NCBI RefSeq assembly: GCF_016734815.1
Contig: NZ_JAERQF010000002.1
Coordinates: forward strand, 1-64,000
Reading direction: 5' to 3'
DNA length: 64,000 bases
Origin: Hymenobacter rubidus
GTDB lineage: Bacteria; Bacteroidota; Bacteroidia; Cytophagales; Hymenobacteraceae
Shown here: in pieces, positions 32,964 through 41,751 of the stretch
Layout: the number at the start of each line of letters is the position of its first letter
Position numbering within the stretch: position 1 is the stretch's first letter
The notes under the pieces: generated by a model
The model's database searches: none
What the model saw: the letters and a program-made list of their open reading frames with translations, nothing else
Told to the model about the DNA's origin: nothing
Position numbers and translations under genes: made by a program

Positions 32964-35273
32964 TCAGGGGTTCAGGGGGTAGGTATTCTTGATTAGCTGA
33001 CGTTGCGCGCCGGTGCCCACGTAGTAATACACATCGGTATTGAGCGGGCGCACCAGCAGGTCATCCACCAGCAGGTCGCGGTTGTCGTAGAGGATTTCGA
33101 GGCGCACGGCTGTGGGCGCACGGCGGAACGGCACCACCACCCGCACCCAGTCGCCGAGCACTTCGGTGGCGTGGCGCGCATCGGCGGTCTGGTGGTCTAT
33201 TTCCCGACCACCGGCTTCGTATTGCTTGATTTGCATGTTGCCAAGGCCATAATTCGACTTGGCATACATCCACACCGAAGCCTCGTAGCGGCCGGTGTCG
33301 GCTGGCATGGGCAAGGGACCGTCGTATAGCGTAGAGAAGCCCTCTTTGGGTGCATAGAAAGCGCCGGCCCCGAGGCGGCCCCGGCGGTCGGGGGCGCTGT
33401 CATAGCCCTGCACTATTACGCCAGCCGGCGTGGTAACCCGCAACCCGCCGGCCCGCGCGGGCAGCGCAGGCAGCAGCGAATCGGCTTTGGCTCGCTCCCG
33501 GGCAAGCGAAGTAGCCCCCAACGCCGCCAGCGGCAGTTCATAGAGGGACCCTTCAGGGGCCTGCACCAACAAATGGCCCAAGCGCACGAGGCGCTGCTCG
33601 GCTTCGGTGAGGGCGTCGGGCGTGACAAGCAGCAGAATCGGCTTTTGGCTGGGAAAAGCCGCTAGCAACGTTTTGGGTATCAACTCGCTGCTAAATAGCT
33701 GAATGTGCTGCATTACCTGTCCTACCGAGGCGCGGGGAATGTAGCTGGCCAATAGCGGCAGGCCCGTGGTAGCAGACATTTTATACGCTTGGTAAAACGA
33801 GTTACCACTGCCGCTCAAGTCAAATTTATCGGTGCCGATATTGAAATATGGCAGCGGCATGATAGCTTGAAAATCAGAAATTTGACGCTTCGACCATGTC
33901 ATTCGACTGGCTAAGCTGGTATTGGGGTCCAGGAAGTCATTGGCCCCCACGGCTTCTGATACCTGGGCTGCTTTGGCCGAGACTTGGTACCAAGCATCAA
34001 TGGCCCAGAAAAGTATCAGTGCCAATCCGGCCAAAGCCACCATCGGCTGGCGCCGCAGGCGCAGAAAGCGCCACGCCCGATAAAGGTAATAGGCCGTGAA
34101 AGTAGTGGCCACGTAGTAAAACGGCCACGCAAAGCGCCCTAGCGAACGGAATTGCTTCACCGGCCCGGCGTAGTCCGTCAGAGCATCCAGCCAGCGCCAC
34201 TTGAAGGGGTAGCCAAAGGAAAGCAGCAGCAGCAGGCCGGCGGCCCACAGCCCGGTGCGCAGGTGCAGCGGCAGCGCGGGCCGGCCCAGTTGCCACCACC
34301 TTCGGCGGCGCACCACGCTGCCCAGGCCCACCACCAGCGCCACTACGAGGGTGGCCGTGCACACTAGCCCAACGTAGGCAAGGCCTTCGTAGCTGTCGCT
34401 GCTGCCGGGCAGGTGGCGCTGCCACCAGTCGTGCAGCTTCCCCAGCGCGGGCGTGAATACGGTGCCTGGAGTGGCCACGTACACCAGCAGGCCGTAAGGG
34501 TTGGGGGGGCGGTCGGTTACGGGGTCGGTGGCCCAGAGGTATGCCCTAAACAGCAACAGCGGCAGCAGCGCCGCCACAAGCATGCGGCCCAGCCAGCGCC
34601 GCATATTGGGCTGTTGCATGCCCAGCACCAGCACATGCCCCAACAGAAAAAAACAGCCCAGCGCTAGAAAATACGGCATCACCGTGGCCATAAACAAAGT
34701 GCTGGCCACAAATGCGCCGTACCATTGCCACCGCGCTGGGGCTTCTTGCATGCGGATGATGCAGTACCACAGCAAGGGCACAAACCATGCATAGCTGAGT
34801 GCCAAATGAGCGTCGAGGCGCAGCACCTGGGGAGACATGAAGCCGATAAGCAGCGCCAGTACGGCGGCGTAGACCACCGGTAGGCGCGTGCGGCGCAGAA
34901 TGGCGTAGACCACCACCGGCGTTATCAGCAGCGACGACAAGGCAGCTGAGTTAATAATGGCCACCGCGTAGCGCCCTGTTTCTACCCCGTGGCGCTGCAA
35001 AAAGCCCATCGTGACGGCCAACAGCGGTTGGAGACTGGGGTAGTTGAAATGCTCACCAAACGGATAATTCATCCCTGTGAATTGGGTGCCCGTGTTGTGC
35101 ATAGCGTAAAACGCCGTGACGTAATAGCTTTGAAGAGCGTCGCCGCCGGCCGTCACAAAATGGTCGTTGGGATAGACCAGCATCGGCCAGAACAAAACAG
35201 CGGTCAGCACCGCAGCAGTCAGCGCCACGCCAGCCATCCCCAGCCAATGCGCCCTAGCAGAAGTTGAACTCAT
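32964..35273 (-). CDS. GT-C-like membrane protein fused to a C-terminal jelly-roll-like domain
   Basis: The 769-residue product has about 11 membrane helices in residues 10-430, a soluble linker and a C-terminal beta-rich domain. The first loop has GGDALQSYY and NYPFGEHF. The C-terminal 110 residues contain YEASVWMY, GDWVRVVVPF and LYDNRDLLVDDLLV, in the same order as the AWVWVP, KW-VS-F-LP and YLWR...DDL landmarks of the three lipoproteins, so the same kind of module seems to be fused to the membrane enzyme. It is a paralogue of the 25005-26942 gene. Confidence 0.75.
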   Translation of the reverse strand: MSSTSARAHWLGMAGVALTAAVLTAVLFWPMLVYPNDHFVTAGGDALQSYYVTAFYAMHNTGTQFTGMNYPFGEHFNYPSLQPLLAVTMGFLQRHGVETGRYAVAIINSAALSSLLITPVVVYAILRRTRLPVVYAAVLALLIGFMSPQVLRLDAHLALSYAWFVPLLWYCIIRMQEAPARWQWYGAFVASTLFMATVMPYFLALGCFFLLGHVLVLGMQQPNMRRWLGRMLVAALLPLLLFRAYLWATDPVTDRPPNPYGLLVYVATPGTVFTPALGKLHDWWQRHLPGSSDSYEGLAYVGLVCTATLVVALVVGLGSVVRRRRWWQLGRPALPLHLRTGLWAAGLLLLLSFGYPFKWRWLDALTDYAGPVKQFRSLGRFAWPFYYVATTFTAYYLYRAWRFLRLRRQPMVALAGLALILFWAIDAWYQVSAKAAQVSEAVGANDFLDPNTSLASRMTWSKRQISDFQAIMPLPYFNIGTDKFDLSGSGNSFYQAYKMSATTGLPLLASYIPRASVGQVMQHIQLFSSELIPKTLLAAFPSQKPILLLVTPDALTEAEQRLVRLGHLLVQAPEGSLYELPLAALGATSLARERAKADSLLPALPARAGGLRVTTPAGVIVQGYDSAPDRRGRLGAGAFYAPKEGFSTLYDGPLPMPADTGRYEASVWMYAKSNYGLGNMQIKQYEAGGREIDHQTADARHATEVLGDWVRVVVPFRRAPTAVRLEILYDNRDLLVDDLLVRPLNTDVYYYVGTGAQRQLIKNTYPLNP

Positions 35274-35496
35274 GGGAAAAAGTAATTAGACATAACGTTC
35301 TGACCCGACAATGCGCCCGGGTGCCCAAACCGGACTTCCTAAGCTTCAAAACTACGGCCAAATCAGCGAGCACCCTTGGCCTAAACGCACGCCGGTCGGG
35401 CAGTGGTGTTTGCCGGCTTGGCGTGAAAGACCTTTGCGCGGACACGGTGGCGAGGCTAGCCGCCGGTAAGCATCCGTTTTTTTGTTTACTTGCCTA

Positions 35497-36894
35497 ATGG
35501 ACCTCCTGCTCTACTACTTAACTCCTTCCATCAGACGACGCATAACCAAGCCGGTACAGGCCCTGCTATTTATTGGCCTGATGTGGCTGGCCGCAGCGCC
35601 CTCAACACTGGCACAGCACCGCATAAATTACACTGACTGGCGCCTCGAGTGGGCCGAGGAGTTCAATACGCCCTTGGATACCGCCCTCCTGGCCCAGCGG
35701 TGGCGGTTTGCGTTCCCGTGGGGTCGCAGCCAGACATCACCTATTGACGATGGCTACTCAACCGCCGAAACGCTGCACCAGGGCAATGGCGTGCTGAATA
35801 TGACCATGGAGCGCCGCCGCGCGCCCCGGCCCTACCGGGGCAAGCTGCTGCACTACGACACCCCCATGCTCATGAGCAGGCACCCGGCCGACTCGCTGCG
35901 CCCTCAGAACTGCAATCCCACCGATGACGGCTTTAGCTACGGCTTATTCGAGGCGCGGGTGCGGCAGCCTAAAAGCGACGCTGCCGCCTCCGGCTTTTGG
36001 CTGTACGGGGGCGCCCCTGATGAAGTCGATATTTTCGAAACCAACGCCAATGTGCTCACCAACAACGTACACCTACTGCCCGGCAATTACTGGCGACCGT
36101 CGCGCCGCGAAGACCTGACCAGCCAAAGCAAGTTCTACAATACCGACCCGGCCGGCAACCTGCACGAGCAGTTCCATACCTATGGCGTCAGCTGGCTGCC
36201 TAACGAAATCACGTTTTATTTCGACGGCGTTCCCATTCGCCGCGAAACTCGGTTTGTACCAGCCGGCTGCACCATGTCGCTGATTTTGAACATAGCGGCC
36301 CTCGCTTGGGCCCGCGAGGAAGCCGATACGATGGTGGTCGACTACATCCGGGTGTACCGGCCGCGCCGGTTGCCCACCGTGCCCGTTGTGCAGCGTCCCA
36401 GCGGTAACTTCCCGCAAACCGAGCTGGCTTGGCTGCCCGCCGAGGAAGCCCCCGGCCGGCCTGACCAAGCCACCCATCAAACCTGGCAGCTGGCCGCCGA
36501 GTCCCGGCAGCCCCACCGCCTCACCCTGCTCCTGACCGACAATTATAACCCGCCTCGCGACCTTGCCCTGCCGCTGCCTATTGCCGGCCGCTGGGCCCCT
36601 GCCTGGCACCAAAATGGCGGCACGCCGGAGCTGAAGGTGCAGGTCGCGGCCCCTGACTCAGTGCACTGGACTGTGTGCGACGTGCGCGGCGCCCCCGTGG
36701 CCGCCGGCGTGGCCCCGGGTGGGGGCACTTGGCAGCCGCGCTGGGCGCTGCTGGCGGCCGGTGCCTATGCTCTGCACTTGCAGCAGGGCATGGCCCGCGC
36801 CGTGCATCCGCTTATCATCATCGAGCGCCCCGCCAATTCAAAGCCGACGGCCGAATGGCAAGAGTCCGCACCCGTTGCCCCAAACCCGGACTAG
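35497..36894 (+). CDS. Secreted glycoside hydrolase family 16 protein
   Basis: The 465-residue product starts with an N-terminal hydrophobic signal (LLFIGLMWLAAAPSTLAQ). The GH16 domain (about residues 45-290) opens with WAEEFN and has the catalytic EVDIFE at about 176-181, the ExDxxE form of laminarinase/beta-bulge GH16 enzymes, and ends with MVVDYIRVY. A C-terminal beta-rich region of 170 residues ends AGAYALHLQQGMARAVHPL, which resembles a type-9-secretion sorting domain but carries a further 20-residue tail. It would cut or transglycosylate beta-glucan-like or galactan chains. Start ATG 35497 is chosen over TTG 35482. Confidence 0.85.
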   Translation: MDLLLYYLTPSIRRRITKPVQALLFIGLMWLAAAPSTLAQHRINYTDWRLEWAEEFNTPLDTALLAQRWRFAFPWGRSQTSPIDDGYSTAETLHQGNGVLNMTMERRRAPRPYRGKLLHYDTPMLMSRHPADSLRPQNCNPTDDGFSYGLFEARVRQPKSDAAASGFWLYGGAPDEVDIFETNANVLTNNVHLLPGNYWRPSRREDLTSQSKFYNTDPAGNLHEQFHTYGVSWLPNEITFYFDGVPIRRETRFVPAGCTMSLILNIAALAWAREEADTMVVDYIRVYRPRRLPTVPVVQRPSGNFPQTELAWLPAEEAPGRPDQATHQTWQLAAESRQPHRLTLLLTDNYNPPRDLALPLPIAGRWAPAWHQNGGTPELKVQVAAPDSVHWTVCDVRGAPVAAGVAPGGGTWQPRWALLAAGAYALHLQQGMARAVHPLIIIERPANSKPTAEWQESAPVAPNPD

Positions 36895-36909
36895 CTGCGT
36901 GCATAGACC

Positions 36910-36940
36910 AATTCAGGGCAGCAAACTGCTGCCCTGAATT
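36910..36940 (+). terminator. Hairpin after the GH16 gene
   Basis: AATTCAGGGCAGC (36910-36922) and its perfect reverse complement (36928-36940) form a 13-bp stem with a 5-base loop, 16 bases past the GH16 stop. The promoter of the next gene begins five bases later. Confidence 0.65.
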
Positions 36941-36944
36941 GCCG

Positions 36945-36952
36945 TAGCTTTG
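36945..36952 (+). promoter_or_regulatory. -7 element for lipoprotein C
   Basis: TAGCTTTG matches TAnnTTTG and lies 24 bases upstream of the ATG at 36977. Directly after a hairpin, it indicates separate transcription of this lipoprotein. Confidence 0.6.
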
Positions 36953-36976
36953 CCCCAAAGAACCTCAATCACAATA

Positions 36977-37528
36977 ATGGCGAAACAATTGATTAATCCG
37001 GCTAGCCTGATGATTCTTGGGTTGCTCTTGGCCGCGTGCTCCGACAAAGATGCTGCCGCGGTGCAGGGAACGGTGGTCACACGCAACGACTTCGAGAGCA
37101 TACAGGGCTGGAACGGCACCGACGATGCTACCATCAGTAGCGAGCGGGCCCACTCGGGCAAATATGCAGTGCGGGTAGGCCCAGCCAACGAGTTTGGCTA
37201 CACCTACATCCGCAGCTTAGGAAAAATGAGCATAGCCAAAGTGAAAGCCGTAACCGTATCGGCGTGGGTGTGGGTACCGAGTGCCCAGGCCACGAGCAGT
37301 TTGGTAGTGGAGATAACGCATTCACCTGAGATTAACAAGCCCGTTTTTTACGGTCGCATGCCCTTGGTTGATGCCGTCAAAAAGTTCAAGGAATGGCAGC
37401 AGGTATCGCAGACGTTTACGCTACCCGACTCGGTGCAAACCACCAACCAATTCAAATGCTACCTGTGGCGAGCGGGCGCTACCGAAAACGTGTACGCCGA
37501 CGACATAACCATCAGTATCAGCAACTAG
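36977..37528 (+). CDS. Jelly-roll-like lipoprotein, paralogue C
   Basis: The 183-residue product has a signal peptide and lipobox LAAC. The core has NDFESIQGW, RAHSGKYAVRV, YIRSLGKM, AWVWVPS, EWQQVSQTFTLP and YLWRAG...VYADDITI, collinear with paralogues A and B despite lying 5 kb away next to the GH16 gene. Having its own promoter and a GH16 neighbour suggests binding of a surface or extracellular glycan. Function is not established. Confidence 0.78.
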   Translation: MAKQLINPASLMILGLLLAACSDKDAAAVQGTVVTRNDFESIQGWNGTDDATISSERAHSGKYAVRVGPANEFGYTYIRSLGKMSIAKVKAVTVSAWVWVPSAQATSSLVVEITHSPEINKPVFYGRMPLVDAVKKFKEWQQVSQTFTLPDSVQTTNQFKCYLWRAGATENVYADDITISISN

Positions 37529-37636
37529 GCTGCCGGTTCGCCAGAAAGTTGACCCGCCCATGCGAAAGGTCCCGGCAAACAGTCGAGCCGGGCCCCTCGG
37601 ATTTCTTTTGCATTTGCCTGCGTGTTTTCACGCCAG

Positions 37637-38362
37637 CTACCGGGCCAGCAGCCCGTATTTGATAATGCAGTAAATAGCCCGGAACCCGTCGCGCCAGCCT
37701 ATTTTCTTGCCTTCCGCATACGTCCGGCCATAGTAGCTGATGCCTACTTCGTAGATGCGGGCATCCTTGACGCGTGCTACTTTGGCCGTTACCTCGGGCT
37801 CGAAACCGAAGCGTTTTTCCTCAAGCTTCAGGCCCTGAATAATGTCGCGCCGAAACAACTTATAGCACGTTTCCATATCCGTAAGGTTCAGGTCGGTGCA
37901 CATGTTGGAGAGGAAGGTAAGCCAGGCATTGCCGATGCTGTGCCAGAAGAACAGCACCCGGTGCGGGTTGCCGCCCATAAAGCGCGAGCCAAATACCACG
38001 TCGGCAAAGCCTTTCAAAATCGGCTTGAACATTAGGTTGTATTCCTCGGGGTCGTACTCCAAGTCGGCATCCTGAATGATGACATAGTCGCCGGTTGCTT
38101 CCCGAATGCCCGTGTGCAGCGCGGCGCCTTTGCCTTGGTTCACCGTGTGCTCCAGCAGGCGCAGCTGCATTTCGGGGTAACGCGCGGCGTAGGCACGGAT
38201 GGTTTCGGCCGAGGCATCGGTGGAGCAGTCATTAACGAGGATAATTTCCTTGCCGATGTCGTTTACCAGTTTCAACTCGCGCAGCAAATCCAGAATCTGG
38301 TGAATAGTCCGCGCCTCGTTGTAGACCGGAATAACAATGGAAAGGGTGTCGAATTTTACCAA
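37637..38362 (-). CDS. GT2 glycosyltransferase, DPM1-like
   Basis: The 241-residue GT-A enzyme has [40 protein letters not shown] and CYKLFRRD. These fit the soluble DPM1-like branch that charges polyprenyl phosphate. No membrane helices follow the catalytic domain. The start appears to be TTG at 38362. It is the third GT2 gene in the island. Confidence 0.85.
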   Translation of the reverse strand: MVKFDTLSIVIPVYNEARTIHQILDLLRELKLVNDIGKEIILVNDCSTDASAETIRAYAARYPEMQLRLLEHTVNQGKGAALHTGIREATGDYVIIQDADLEYDPEEYNLMFKPILKGFADVVFGSRFMGGNPHRVLFFWHSIGNAWLTFLSNMCTDLNLTDMETCYKLFRRDIIQGLKLEEKRFGFEPEVTAKVARVKDARIYEVGISYYGRTYAEGKKIGWRDGFRAIYCIIKYGLLAR

Positions 38363-38449
38363 AACAGGTAGCCGTTAGCGTAGCGCGCCACAAAAGTAAG
38401 GTTTTGCGGGGGAGCGGGCCAATGGCGGCTGTTTTATCCCGCAGAGCTG

Positions 38450-39241
38450 TTATAAGCTCCCCGTGCGGCCGCCGTCGACCGGTGTGCTGGTGCCATTGAT
38501 GTAGCCTGCCGCTGGCGAGGCCAGAAAGGCCACGGCGGCGGCAACTTCTTCGGACTGCCCAAAGCGCCGGGCCGGAATCGACTTCAGCATATCGGCTTCG
38601 ATGGTTTCGGCGGGCTGCCCGGTCTGAGCCATTTTTTTCTCGATGAGCGAGGTGTGGCGCTGGGTGAGGGTGGCCCCCGGCAGCACGTTATTGACCGTGA
38701 TGCCGTAAGGCCCCAGTTCGTTGGCAAGGGTTTTGGCCCAGCTGGCCACGGCTCCGCGCATGGTGTTGCTCACCCCCAAGCCCGGCAGCGGAATTTTTAC
38801 CGAGGTGCTGATGATGTTGATGATGCGCCCAAAGCCCGCGGCCTGCATGCCCGGCACCACGGCCTGCGCCAGCAAATGGTTGCATACGATGTGCTGATGG
38901 AAAGCCAGCTGCAACGCAGCCACCGGAGCCTCGAGCAGGGGGCCACCGGGAGGGCCGCCGGTGTTGTTTACCAGAATCTGGAAGGCGTTGGGGTGCTGCG
39001 CGAGGTAGGCTTGCACCACTTGCGCCAACTGTTCGGGGTGGTCGAAGTCGGCGACCAAATAGTCGTGGGCCTGGCCGGTGGGCGTAGGCAGCTCGGCAGC
39101 GGTTTCACGCAGGCGTTGCTCGTTGCGGGCCAACAGGGTAATGGCGCAGCCGCTTTCGGCCAGCGCCACGGCCACCGCCCGGCCAATGCCTTGGGTGCTG
39201 CCGCCCACAAGAGCACGGCGGGAGGAAAGGGGAAGTGACAT
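38450..39241 (-). CDS. SDR-family protein lacking the catalytic Tyr and Lys
   Basis: The 263-residue Rossmann protein keeps the nucleotide motif GGSTQGIG (13-20), NNTG (92-95) and Ser145. At the positions of the YxxxK pair, 13 and 17 residues after that Ser, it has Ser158 and Arg162 (GLGVSNTMRGAV). Classical hydride-transfer catalysis is therefore not expected. The C terminus INGTSTPVDGG is normal for FabG-like SDRs. As I recall, SDRs of this kind occur beside 3-HAO and ACMSD genes in other Bacteroidota; here 3-HAO is 2 kb away. It may act in aminomuconate metabolism or as a binding protein. Confidence 0.82.
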   Translation of the reverse strand: MSLPLSSRRALVGGSTQGIGRAVAVALAESGCAITLLARNEQRLRETAAELPTPTGQAHDYLVADFDHPEQLAQVVQAYLAQHPNAFQILVNNTGGPPGGPLLEAPVAALQLAFHQHIVCNHLLAQAVVPGMQAAGFGRIINIISTSVKIPLPGLGVSNTMRGAVASWAKTLANELGPYGITVNNVLPGATLTQRHTSLIEKKMAQTGQPAETIEADMLKSIPARRFGQSEEVAAAVAFLASPAAGYINGTSTPVDGGRTGSL

Positions 39242-39291
39242 AGCTTGTTGAAATTAGCAGTAAAAAATGGGCAAATAAGCAACCAGCCAAG

Positions 39292-41049
39292 CTATTGGGC
39301 CGGTGGCACTAGCAGCGCATAGTCGCCCACCATACGCTCTTGATAGCCGTAGGGCAGCAGCAACTGGCGCAAGTAGGCATGCACGGGTTGTTTACAATAA
39401 GCAGGACTGATGACAAAGGCGGCGGGCTTGTAAACGCGAAAAAAAGCTTCCATCTGCTCAGCAGTGGGAGGGGCCGGCTGCACCGAATCGGGCCGGGTCT
39501 GCACGCTGAGCAGGGCATGCAACACGGGCTGTTGGTCCAGCGAGGCGAAATACGCAGGCGGCAGCCGCGAAAGGTAGCCGATGGGCAGCTTTTTGTGGTG
39601 CAGCGTTTGGTAAAACATCTGCTCCGATTCCATGCGTCCCACTTGCCGGAAGCCATCGATGATGCCCAGTGGAATGGGAATGAGCGTAGTACCGGGCAGT
39701 CGGGCCACTTCCCGGAACACGGGCGGAATAGTGGCCGCCGAGGCCAGCACGTAGGGCTGGGGCCAGTATTCCGCCAACACCACGGCCGCCAACAACACGC
39801 TCATAGCTAACTGAATGGAGACACGCAGCCGCCCGCGCCACGCCGCCTCCAACGCGCTAAGCGTGACAATGGGCAGCAGCAACCCAATCATCATCACCCA
39901 GCGGGTAGGGCAGCGGATGTTGTTGAAGAACGGAACGAAGTGCAACACGGCCGTGGGCATGTTCAATTCCTCGTAGCCGTGAATGCGGAGCGTCGGCACG
40001 GTAAGCACCAGAAACCCCACCAGCACCCAGGCCAGGGGGCGCCCCTGCTCATCGGCAAAGCGCTGCGAAACAGGCCGCCATCGGAACAGCCGCAGGGCCC
40101 AGAGCACCATAGCCAGCAGCGGCAGCGCAAAGCCGATAAACAGCGTGTTTTCGATGGACCCCGGCGACAAGAATACGGCGGGGTCGTGCGTCAGTTTCGC
40201 TGCCCAGGGGCCGTACAGCAAGCGGCTGGTGGGCGGCGGAACGAAGTAGGAAGCGACATCGCCACCCCACCACAGGCCGCTGTTTTCATCAAAGCGCAGC
40301 AGGCGCAGCTTCCGAATAAAAAGGCTGCTGCCCAGCAGAATAACGGCCAACGCCAGCCACGCCCGGTGCCCGCGCCACCGCACCTGCCCCATGCGAAACC
40401 AGAACCACAGCGCGTAGAATAGCGAGAAATAGAGGAGCCCGAACAGCACGTAGTAGTCGCAGAACAACGTAAAGATGCCAAGAACCAGGCAGCCCACCAC
40501 GGCGCGCCAACTGCGCACCAGCGGCATTCGCGGACCTTCTCGAAACGTAAAAGCCCGCAAAAACAGCAGCACGTAAAACGGTACCGTGGCCGTGAGAACC
40601 AGCGTGTAATGCTCGGGGAGGCGTTGGAGCTTATAGGGCGAATAAGCGAAAATGAACCCCGCCAGCAGGCAGAGCACCGGGCTGGCCACCCAGCGCCGGG
40701 CCAGCAGGTAGGCCCCGGCGCCCGACAGCGCGTAGCTCAGCAGCAGCACCACGTTGATGGCCAACATGGCATTGCCCAGCACCAAGCTCAGCAAGCCCAT
40801 GATGGGCGCATAGGAATGTAGCAGGAGACCCGTGTGGCGCGGGTAAAACAGCCAGTCGGTAACGTACGGGTTGTGCCCACTCAGCACGGCTTCGCGGAAG
40901 TGCCACACGTTCCAGATAAACACATAGGAATCGCTGCCGGGCACGACCGGAAACGCAGCCGAGAATGTGGCCGCCAATGGCCAGGTAAACACCCCAAACC
41001 AGGGCCCATAAAAAGCCAATAGCAGCAGCAGGCGCAGCCCGTTTTTCAT
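39292..41049 (-). CDS. Large multi-membrane GT-C-like protein
   Basis: The 585-residue product has about 11 hydrophobic helices and a C-terminal soluble part. The first loop has GSDSYVFIWNVWHFREA and FYPRHTG, the same acidic-then-Pro layout as the 25005 and 32964 proteins, and FFNNIRCPTRW aligns with their QFR-LGRF-WPF block. Sequence identity is low. It starts 154 bases from the divergent 3-HAO gene. A role in surface glycan assembly is inferred from family resemblance. Confidence 0.72.
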   Translation of the reverse strand: MKNGLRLLLLLAFYGPWFGVFTWPLAATFSAAFPVVPGSDSYVFIWNVWHFREAVLSGHNPYVTDWLFYPRHTGLLLHSYAPIMGLLSLVLGNAMLAINVVLLLSYALSGAGAYLLARRWVASPVLCLLAGFIFAYSPYKLQRLPEHYTLVLTATVPFYVLLFLRAFTFREGPRMPLVRSWRAVVGCLVLGIFTLFCDYYVLFGLLYFSLFYALWFWFRMGQVRWRGHRAWLALAVILLGSSLFIRKLRLLRFDENSGLWWGGDVASYFVPPPTSRLLYGPWAAKLTHDPAVFLSPGSIENTLFIGFALPLLAMVLWALRLFRWRPVSQRFADEQGRPLAWVLVGFLVLTVPTLRIHGYEELNMPTAVLHFVPFFNNIRCPTRWVMMIGLLLPIVTLSALEAAWRGRLRVSIQLAMSVLLAAVVLAEYWPQPYVLASAATIPPVFREVARLPGTTLIPIPLGIIDGFRQVGRMESEQMFYQTLHHKKLPIGYLSRLPPAYFASLDQQPVLHALLSVQTRPDSVQPAPPTAEQMEAFFRVYKPAAFVISPAYCKQPVHAYLRQLLLPYGYQERMVGDYALLVPPAQ

Positions 41050-41203
41050 GTAGTGTTAAGGTAGAGCCGCCGCGCTTCTGCAGGCATTGCATTGCTGGCC
41101 GCTGCAAAGGTAGCGGCTTGGCCCGCCCGCTTTGCCCGGCAATGCTTTGGCAAGCCCGGCCGCCCGGCCGTAGATTAGCAGCTGTAACCAAGCGCCCCCG
41201 CCC

Positions 41204-41731
41204 ATGATAACCCGCCCTTTTAATTTTCAGAAATGGATTGACGAACACCGGCATTTGCTGAAGCCCCCCGTGGGCAACCAGCAGGTGTTCAAAGACAACC
41301 AGGACTTTATTGTGATGGTGGTGGGCGGCCCCAATGCCCGCAAGGACTACCACGTGGACGCCGGCGAGGAGTTGTTCTGGCAGATTGAGGGCACCATGAC
41401 CGTGAAAATCATCGAGGACGGCCAGCCCGTTGACATCACCATTGGGCCGGGCGAGATGTTCCTGCTTCCGCCTTATGTGCCGCACTCGCCGCGTCGCCCG
41501 GCGGGCACCGTGGGCCTGGTGCTGGAGCGCTACCGCGCTACCGACGAGCCGGATGGCTTCCAGTGGTACTGCGAAAACTGCGGGCACAAGCTCTACGAAG
41601 AGTTTGCAGAAATTACCGACATCGTGGCCCAATTGCCGCCCATCATGAACCGCTTCTGGGCCAACGACGACTTGCGTACCTGCAAAAACTGCGGCACCTA
41701 CATGGAAGCCCCTGCCCCAGTGGCTGGCTAG
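41204..41731 (+). CDS. nbaC: 3-Hydroxyanthranilate 3,4-dioxygenase
   Basis: This Fe(II) enzyme opens the ring of 3-hydroxyanthranilate to 2-amino-3-carboxymuconate semialdehyde. The 175-residue cupin has the iron ligands His50, Glu56 (YHVDAGEE) and His94 (YVPHSP). The C-terminal pairs CENC (Cys123, Cys126) and CKNC (Cys160, Cys163) form the rubredoxin-like second metal site of bacterial 3-HAO. The length is typical. The next gene, a membrane protein, starts 20 bases on; ACMSD is one gene further. Confidence 0.96.
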   Translation: MITRPFNFQKWIDEHRHLLKPPVGNQQVFKDNQDFIVMVVGGPNARKDYHVDAGEELFWQIEGTMTVKIIEDGQPVDITIGPGEMFLLPPYVPHSPRRPAGTVGLVLERYRATDEPDGFQWYCENCGHKLYEEFAEITDIVAQLPPIMNRFWANDDLRTCKNCGTYMEAPAPVAG

Positions 41732-41751
41732 GCCAAAACCCTTCGCTATCA

